A DNA stretch of 5,639 bases. Source: Sulfurospirillaceae bacterium (GTDB lineage Bacteria; Campylobacterota; Campylobacteria; Campylobacterales; Sulfurospirillaceae). The position numbers and the translations under genes are program-made. Below, in pieces: positions 1-2,896 of this stretch. Numbering within the stretch: position 1 is the stretch's first letter; each line of letters opens with the position of its first letter. The notes under the pieces are model-generated. The model worked only from the letters and a program-made list of their open reading frames with translations, ran no database searches and was not told the DNA's origin. The stretch lies in assembly GCA_028705785.1 (NCBI GenBank), contig JAQWCT010000172.1, forward strand, positions 1-5,639, given 5' to 3'.

Positions 1-583
1 CTAAAAGCTCATCCAAACAATGCGGAGGAATGTTCGTTGCCATACCAACGGCGATACCGCTTGAACCATTTAAAAGAAGGTTTGGAACACGACTTGGTAA
101 TACATCTGGTTCAACCATACTGTCATCATAGTTGGGTACAAAATCAACTGTATCTTTATCTAAATCACGCAATAACTCTTCAGCCAAAGGTGTCATTCTA
201 GCTTCCGTATAACGCATCGCAGCTGCATTGTCGCCATCGATTGAACCGAAGTTTCCTTGTCCATCAACCATCGGAATACGCATAGAAAATGGCTGAGCCA
301 TACGAACAAGTGCGTCATAAACAGCAGTATCACCATGAGGATGGTACTTACCGATAACATCACCGACGATACGGGCTGACTTTTTATAGGGGCTTCTTGA
401 AGAAATAGCGAGGTCATTCATCGCATACAAAATTCTTCTATGAACGGGTTTGAGTCCGTCTCTCGCATCGGGAAGTGCACGCCCAATGATAACGCTCATC
501 GAGTAGTCAAGGTAACTCGCTTTTATCGAATCTTCGATATTAATTGTCTTTATATCTTGGTTTGCATCAAAAATATTATCCAT
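1..583 (-). CDS. gyrA: DNA gyrase subunit A, N-terminal 194 residues (3' end outside window)
   Basis: GyrA is the breakage-reunion subunit of the type II topoisomerase that introduces negative supercoils into DNA in the cytoplasm as a GyrA2GyrB2 complex. Reading the minus strand from the ATG at 583 gives a protein starting MDNIFDANQD and continuing with the family signatures SMSVIIGRALPDARDGLKP, HPHGDTAVYD and GQGNFGSIDGD. The catalytic tyrosine is Y125 in AAMRYTEARM. The fluoroquinolone-determining positions, in Campylobacter numbering, are T86 and D90, both in the susceptible form. Only about a quarter of the usual 820-860 residues lies in the window; the frame is open to the edge. The start is supported by an AAGG Shine-Dalgarno 7 nt upstream and a TATAAT box about 32 nt upstream. 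No frameshift was seen. The window-edge truncation is not biological. The identification is very secure. Confidence 0.98.
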   Translation of the reverse strand, partial: MDNIFDANQDIKTINIEDSIKASYLDYSMSVIIGRALPDARDGLKPVHRRILYAMNDLAISSRSPYKKSARIVGDVIGKYHPHGDTAVYDALVRMAQPFSMRIPMVDGQGNFGSIDGDNAAAMRYTEARMTPLAEELLRDLDKDTVDFVPNYDDSMVEPDVLPSRVPNLLLNGSSGIAVGMATNIPPHCLDELL

Positions 584-592
584 TCACCAGCC

Positions 593-602
593 TTACATGT
601 AA
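593..602. repeat. Palindrome TTACATGTAA, copy 1 (gyrA leader)
   Basis: A perfect 10-bp palindrome lies between the gyrA -10 box and start codon, at about +6 to +15 of the predicted transcript. Its right half on the minus strand runs into the AAGG Shine-Dalgarno of gyrA. A protein bound here could block transcription or translation of gyrA, but no such factor can be named from the sequence. It is one of four exact copies in the window. Confidence 0.75.
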
Positions 603-614
603 TGATTTTCGTCT

Positions 615-620
615 ATTATA
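615..620 (-). promoter_or_regulatory. gyrA promoter, -10 box TATAAT
   Basis: On the minus strand 620..615 reads TATAAT, the exact sigma-70 consensus. It predicts a transcript start near 608 and a leader of about 25 nt before the gyrA ATG at 583. No convincing -35 box is visible, which is normal for the housekeeping sigma factor of Campylobacterota. A plus-strand TATACT overlaps it at 617-622, so the site could fire in both directions. Confidence 0.7.
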
Positions 621-622
621 CT
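617..622 (+). promoter_or_regulatory. Candidate plus-strand -10 box TATACT, pointing toward the mobile element
   Basis: TATACT on the plus strand overlaps the gyrA -10 box. A start near 630 would transcribe rightward into the left end of the RAYT element, antisense to the transposase gene. If the element is removed in silico, this promoter would lie a few tens of bases upstream of the GTG start at 1506. It may therefore be the original promoter of that gene. This rests on one hexamer match only. Confidence 0.3.
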
Positions 623-633
623 TTAGCTTTCCT

Positions 634-671
634 TTCCTTTCAAAGGGGTCGGAGCTAAACTTTTAACTTTT
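634..671 (+). repeat. Left inverted repeat of the RAYT element
   Basis: Bases 634-671 match the reverse complement of 1463-1500 at 36 of 38 positions; the only mismatches are at 640 and 641. Bases 642-671 match without error. The transposase stop codon (TAA, 665..663 on the minus strand) lies inside the repeat, so the last codons are constrained by both protein and DNA-end function. The core motif GGGGTCGGAGC is at 645-655. Confidence 0.9.
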
Positions 672-1421
672 GAGGATTTTACTCACGCCTGCAACGCTTA
701 GAGTAAGTTTTCTAGCAACTTCACTTTTGCTATACCCATCTTCAAACGCTTTTTTTATCGCTTCATTTCTTTGCTGTTTAGTCTTTACATGTAAGAAATA
801 ATTGTCCAGTAAGTCTAGGTGTAAATGCTGGATTTGCCCCTCTTCACTCTTGTACCTCATTTGATGAAATGCGTCTATGCTTTCTCGCTCAGCCCCACTC
901 ATAGGAAGCCCCAAAAGGTCAAATAATTCTTTGGTATTGTAATCTCGCAAAACAAACGAATTTTGCAAAAAAGGCGGCACGGCATCTTTGTATATGCTAT
1001 AAGTTGCGCAGTACATGTACTCACCAATTGAACTGGTCATTTTGGCTTTTACGGGATTTAATTCGATGTATTTAAAAAGGGTAAAAAGGTATTTTCCATC
1101 TAAAACATACCATGATTTATAGCGGTCTTGCCACAAATGCCCCACCCTAGAATGGCGCTTGTTAAAATAACTCGCATACTGCGCATTGAGCTGACGCATC
1201 CCCAAAGAGAGATTTTCACGCGTATTTTCTACTAAGATATGATAATGGTTGTCCATCAAACAAAAAGCATGAATGTTGAACTTATACTCTCTTGCCATGC
1301 TCGCCATCAGCTCGATAAACTTAGCTTTATCCTTTTCATCTTCAAAGACTTTGCCTTTGGCAACACCTCTGTTATAAACATGATGATAACCCAAGTTCTC
1401 TATGCGCAATCTTCGTGGCAT
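663..1421 (-). CDS. REP-associated tyrosine transposase (RAYT), Y1/HUH family
   Basis: This 252-aa protein is a complete single-strand DNA transposase that nicks and rejoins hairpin-type DNA ends through a 5'-phosphotyrosine link. The Y1 domain spans roughly residues 8-130. The metal-binding HUH motif is MDNHYHIL, with H59 and H61. A second conserved block, SYFNKRHSRVGHLWQDRY, is at residues 84-101. The block GKYLFTLFKYIELNPVKA is at 109-126; its Y111 is the likely nucleophile, by spacing from the HUH motif and analogy with E. coli TnpA-REP. Residues about 215-250 look like a helix-turn-helix (EDGYSKSEVARKL...VAGVSKIL), which many RAYTs carry after the catalytic domain. The ATG at 1421 is preceded by AAGGAT with good spacing and by its own TATAAT box. 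It is opposite in strand to the genes on its right and the same strand as gyrA. Confidence 0.93.
   Translation of the reverse strand: MPRRLRIENLGYHHVYNRGVAKGKVFEDEKDKAKFIELMASMAREYKFNIHAFCLMDNHYHILVENTRENLSLGMRQLNAQYASYFNKRHSRVGHLWQDRYKSWYVLDGKYLFTLFKYIELNPVKAKMTSSIGEYMYCATYSIYKDAVPPFLQNSFVLRDYNTKELFDLLGLPMSGAERESIDAFHQMRYKSEEGQIQHLHLDLLDNYFLHVKTKQQRNEAIKKAFEDGYSKSEVARKLTLSVAGVSKILKS
785..794. repeat. Palindrome TTACATGTAA, copy 2 (inside the transposase gene)
   Basis: An exact copy lies within the coding region of the transposase, where on the minus strand it encodes Leu-His-Val (residues 210-212). A copy inside a gene argues against a purely promoter-linked operator and for a genome-wide motif. 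Confidence 0.7.
1011..1020. repeat. Related palindrome GTACATGTAC
   Basis: This 10-bp palindrome shares the inner eight bases TACATGTA with the TTACATGTAA copies and differs only in the outer pair. It lies inside the transposase gene, where it encodes part of GEYMYCA. It may be a weak variant of the motif or a chance occurrence. Confidence 0.4.
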
Positions 1422-1439
1422 CTTTATCCTTTTTTTAGC

Positions 1440-1445
1440 TAAAAT
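1440..1445 (+). promoter_or_regulatory. Weak candidate outward promoter, -10 TAAAAT
   Basis: TAAAAT on the plus strand overlaps the transposase -10 box and points out of the element through the right inverted repeat toward the gene at 1506. It is a 5/6 match in AT-rich DNA with no clear -35, so chance is a real possibility. It is listed because the downstream gene needs a promoter and the element now lies immediately upstream. Confidence 0.22.
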
Positions 1446-1452
1446 TATAGCA
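1444..1452 (-). promoter_or_regulatory. Transposase promoter, extended -10 TGC-TATAAT
   Basis: On the minus strand 1452..1444 reads TGCTATAAT, a perfect extended -10 element, just inside the right inverted repeat. Transcription would start near 1437, giving a leader of about 16 nt that includes the AAGGAT Shine-Dalgarno (1431..1426). The element thus carries its own promoter. Confidence 0.7.
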
Positions 1453-1462
1453 TGGAATGTTA

Positions 1463-1500
1463 AAAAGTTAAAAGTTTAGCTCCGACCCCTTTTGAAGGAA
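1463..1500 (-). repeat. Right inverted repeat of the RAYT element
   Basis: This is the reverse-complement partner of 634-671, with 36/38 matches and a perfect 30-bp inner part at 1463-1492. Its outer six bases (AAGGAA, 1495-1500) double as the Shine-Dalgarno of the gene starting at 1506. A transcript through both ends of the element could fold into a long stem. Confidence 0.9.
1494..1500 (+). promoter_or_regulatory. Ribosome binding site GAAGGAA deciding the GTG start at 1506
   Basis: GAAGGAA ends 5 nt before the GTG at 1506. This is what selects the GTG: the frame stays open upstream to a stop at 1461-1463 but contains no ATG or GTG there, and the next ATG (1566) would cut into the first membrane helix. 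The site overlaps the outer edge of the element's right repeat. Confidence 0.75.
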
Positions 1501-1505
1501 CTTTT

Positions 1506-2024
1506 GTGTTTACTCATCTGAATGAAACTGTTTTGAAAGTCGTGATTATTGTGTCTATCATTGTGATGTTTATCCTTCTTTACACCACGGGTATTGCTTT
1601 TGTACTGCATTATGATACACCATCCAATCTCTTGTTGCATAAGCTTTCCGCCCTTATTATTCTTGGGCTTTTGGGTGTTCATGCGTGGCTTCGAAGATGT
1701 ACGATTCGAAGATTGTGGCAAGAGTGCGTCGCTATTGTTTTAAATAAACATATTCGAAATGAAGACAACATAGATTTTCTGATTCAAAACACTAAAAATC
1801 AATCCTTTCATGCGCTGTGCGTATTATTTCATTGTGATGCTTCATTCTTGCAAGAAAAACTGTTGGAACATCATGTTAAGGTTGAAAATGTTGAAAACAC
1901 ACTCAAAACGATTGCCAAAAATAATGACAAGGATATGTACCAAATATTTTTGCTTATGATTAAGTTACATGTAGAAAAAAACAACTCATCTCCTATTTAT
2001 ACCAATTCTTGTGATAAAGCGTAA
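1506..2024 (+). CDS. Unrecognised 172-aa membrane protein with two predicted helices and a soluble tail
   Basis: I do not recognise this protein as a named family. Residues about 11-34 (VVIIVSIIVMFILLYTTGIA and on) and 43-62 (LLLHKLSALIILGLLGVHAW) look like transmembrane helices separated by a short loop. The second is followed by RRCTIRRL, a positive stretch suggesting the tail is cytoplasmic. H45 and H59 lie 14 residues apart on the second helix, the spacing seen in b-haem helices, so a reduced haem-binding cytochrome-like fold (compare DUF4405-type proteins) is conceivable but unproven. The tail, about 100-160 (CDASFLQEKLLEHHVKVENVENTL and on), reads as a small helical domain. The start is GTG, fixed by a strong Shine-Dalgarno. 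The RAYT element lies immediately upstream and may have changed its promoter. A 149-bp gap separates it from the LOV gene, so it is probably a separate transcription unit. Confidence 0.75.
   Translation: MFTHLNETVLKVVIIVSIIVMFILLYTTGIAFVLHYDTPSNLLLHKLSALIILGLLGVHAWLRRCTIRRLWQECVAIVLNKHIRNEDNIDFLIQNTKNQSFHALCVLFHCDASFLQEKLLEHHVKVENVENTLKTIAKNNDKDMYQIFLLMIKLHVEKNNSSPIYTNSCDKA
1965..1974. repeat. Near-copy of the palindrome (TTACATGTAG)
   Basis: This matches TTACATGTAA at 9 of 10 positions. It lies in the end of the membrane-protein gene, where it again encodes Leu-His-Val (residues 154-156). It could be a decayed copy. Confidence 0.45.
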
Positions 2025-2045
2025 AAAAACATTTCCTCTATTTGT

Positions 2046-2102
2046 CTTATTGACACCTTTACATGTAAAGCTTATTGTCATGAAAAAGCCTTACATGTAA
2101 AG
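2046..2102. repeat. Tandem pair of palindromes in an imperfect direct repeat, upstream of the LOV gene
   Basis: TTACATGTAA occurs exactly at 2059-2068 and 2091-2100, with centres 32 bp apart, close to three helical turns. The first is embedded in a 14-bp palindrome, CTTTACATGTAAAG (2057-2070). Each copy is preceded by a similar ten-base word, CTTATTGACA (2046-2055) and CTTATTGTCA (2071-2080), so the region looks like an old duplication. The two palindromes could also pair with each other in RNA as a 12-bp stem (2057-2068 with 2091-2102). They lie about 60-100 bp upstream of the predicted LOV-gene promoter, a plausible position for a regulator acting as dimers on one face of the DNA. The remaining intergenic sequence (2025-2045 and 2103-2157) shows no gene and no strong terminator. 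Confidence 0.7.
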
Positions 2103-2157
2103 ATAATTTTCATCACCATAACTTGGCAAATAAAAAGGCACTTTGAAGATACTTTTG

Positions 2158-2166
2158 TGTTACAAT
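2158..2166 (+). promoter_or_regulatory. LOV-gene promoter, extended -10 TGT-TACAAT
   Basis: TGTTACAAT is a 5/6 match to the -10 consensus with the TGn extension. Only seven bases (2167-2173) separate it from the ATG at 2174, so the expected transcript start falls at or within a base or two of the AUG. No Shine-Dalgarno is present in the preceding 20 bases. Together these suggest a leaderless mRNA. An upstream promoter using TTGGCA (about 2123-2128) and GATACT (2148-2153) is an inferior alternative with a 19-bp spacer. Confidence 0.5.
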
Positions 2167-2173
2167 AATCTTT

Positions 2174-2893
2174 ATGAACACAAAAACACTGATAAAATTA
2201 CATGATAAATGTTATTGGAATCCTCTCACTCAAACGGTGATTAGAGATAATCGTATTGTGGTATTAACCTCTGGCATGACCAAATTATTGGCTATGTTGA
2301 TTGAGCATCACGATAAGCCCGTCAGTAGTGTGGATATCTTTTTTCATATTTGGGATGATTACGATAAAGAGTTCAATCCTAAAAATATTCGCAATCTTAT
2401 CAGTAATCTTCGCAAAAGAATTCCTTGTCTGATGATTAACAACTATTATGGTGGACGATATGTCCTCAAAAAATATCGTGACAACATTCCTGACATTACC
2501 GACTATGTTCTCGAAATTCTTGATCAAGCCAAAAATGGCATTACCATATCAGATCCCAATTTACCAGACAACCCTATCATTTTTGTTAACGAATCATTCA
2601 CAGAATTATTTGGTTATACCTCTGAAGAGGTGATCGGTCGTAATTGTCGTTTTTTACATGGGGAAGATCGTGACCAGCTCTCGCTTAAAGAGATTCAAAA
2701 GGCACTCAAAGAAGAACGAGATATCACTGCAACACTTCGCAATTACACCAAAAGTGGTGAACTTATTTACAATGAACTTACTATCAGCCCTATTTTTGAC
2801 AAAAAAACCGAAAAACTCAAATATTTTTTAGGTGTTCAGAAAAATGTGACTGCTATACAAAAGCTGATTCAACAAATCAAAAGGATGTTATAG
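2174..2893 (+). CDS. Winged-helix transcription factor with C-terminal LOV (flavin photosensor) domain
   Basis: This 239-aa protein is predicted to bind DNA in the cytoplasm and sense blue light or flavin redox state. Residues about 8-101 form an OmpR/PhoB-type winged helix; the likely recognition helix is 70-83 (KNIRNLISNLRKRI), followed by the wing YYGGRYVLKK. There is no receiver domain. Residues about 109-228 form a LOV-type PAS domain: NPIIFVNESF, then GRNCRFLHG with adduct cysteine C158 and R159, N190 and N200 in NYTKSGELIYN, and Q222 in GVQKNVT. These are known FMN contacts in phototropin-type LOV domains. Two contacts differ: the usual Gln four residues after the Cys is H162, and the usual Arg 17 residues after it is Q175. 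Residues 225-239 may be a short signalling helix. It is 3 nt from the CheB/CheR/kinase gene, in the same frame, and both are probably one operon. Flavin binding and light response are inferred from motifs. Confidence 0.88.
   Translation: MNTKTLIKLHDKCYWNPLTQTVIRDNRIVVLTSGMTKLLAMLIEHHDKPVSSVDIFFHIWDDYDKEFNPKNIRNLISNLRKRIPCLMINNYYGGRYVLKKYRDNIPDITDYVLEILDQAKNGITISDPNLPDNPIIFVNESFTELFGYTSEEVIGRNCRFLHGEDRDQLSLKEIQKALKEERDITATLRNYTKSGELIYNELTISPIFDKKTEKLKYFLGVQKNVTAIQKLIQQIKRML
2881..2885 (+). promoter_or_regulatory. Ribosome binding site AAGGA for the CheB/CheR gene
   Basis: AAGGA lies within the last codons of the LOV gene, 11 nt before the ATG at 2897, slightly farther than usual. The TAG stop at 2891-2893 is between them, so the second gene is likely translated by ribosomes that have just finished the first. 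Confidence 0.55.
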
Positions 2894-2896
2894 ACA

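Larger units (their letters stand above)
634..1500 (-). mobile_element. RAYT-type (Y1/HUH) transposable element with 38-bp inverted ends
   Basis: The element consists of one transposase gene enclosed by inverted repeats at 634-671 and 1463-1500. It is 867 bp if the full 38-bp repeats count, or 851 bp if only the perfect 30-bp part (642-671 and 1463-1492) is the true end. Each end carries the motif GGGGTCGGAGC reading inward. No target-site duplication is evident, as expected for HUH single-strand transposition. The gene is intact and has its own promoter, so the element may be active or recently arrived. Calling it a RAYT, not an IS200/IS605 element, rests on the protein type and the REP-like inverted ends; the exact boundary is uncertain by about 8 bp per side. 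Confidence 0.8.

Noticed and set aside
193..417. Minus-strand open frame of 74 codons inside gyrA
   Set aside because: It is a shifted frame within the clear GyrA coding sequence, with no family resemblance.
1..583. Quinolone-resistance substitutions in GyrA
   Set aside because: T86 and D90 are both the susceptible-type residues.
440..658. Plus-strand open frame opposite gyrA and its promoter
   Set aside because: Antisense shadow of gyrA, with no ribosome binding site worth noting, ending in the element's left repeat.
1239..1442. Plus-strand open frame antisense to the transposase 5' region
   Set aside because: Shadow of the transposase gene, which is clearly coding on the other strand.
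1476..1721. Minus-strand open frame over the start of the membrane-protein gene
   Set aside because: Low-complexity Lys/Asn/His-rich translation typical of the antisense of AT-rich DNA; the plus-strand gene has a strong ribosome binding site and membrane helices.
2057..2110. Rho-independent terminator from the paired palindromes
   Set aside because: A 12-bp stem is possible, but it is AT-rich, has a 22-nt loop and is followed only by ATAATTTT, so terminator function is not supported.
2122..2150. Possible sigma-54 promoter (TTGGCA...GGCAC)
   Set aside because: The GG and GC elements do not have the required spacing in either register.
2285..2633. Open frames within the LOV gene on both strands
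   Set aside because: Overlapped entirely by the well-supported wHTH-LOV coding sequence.
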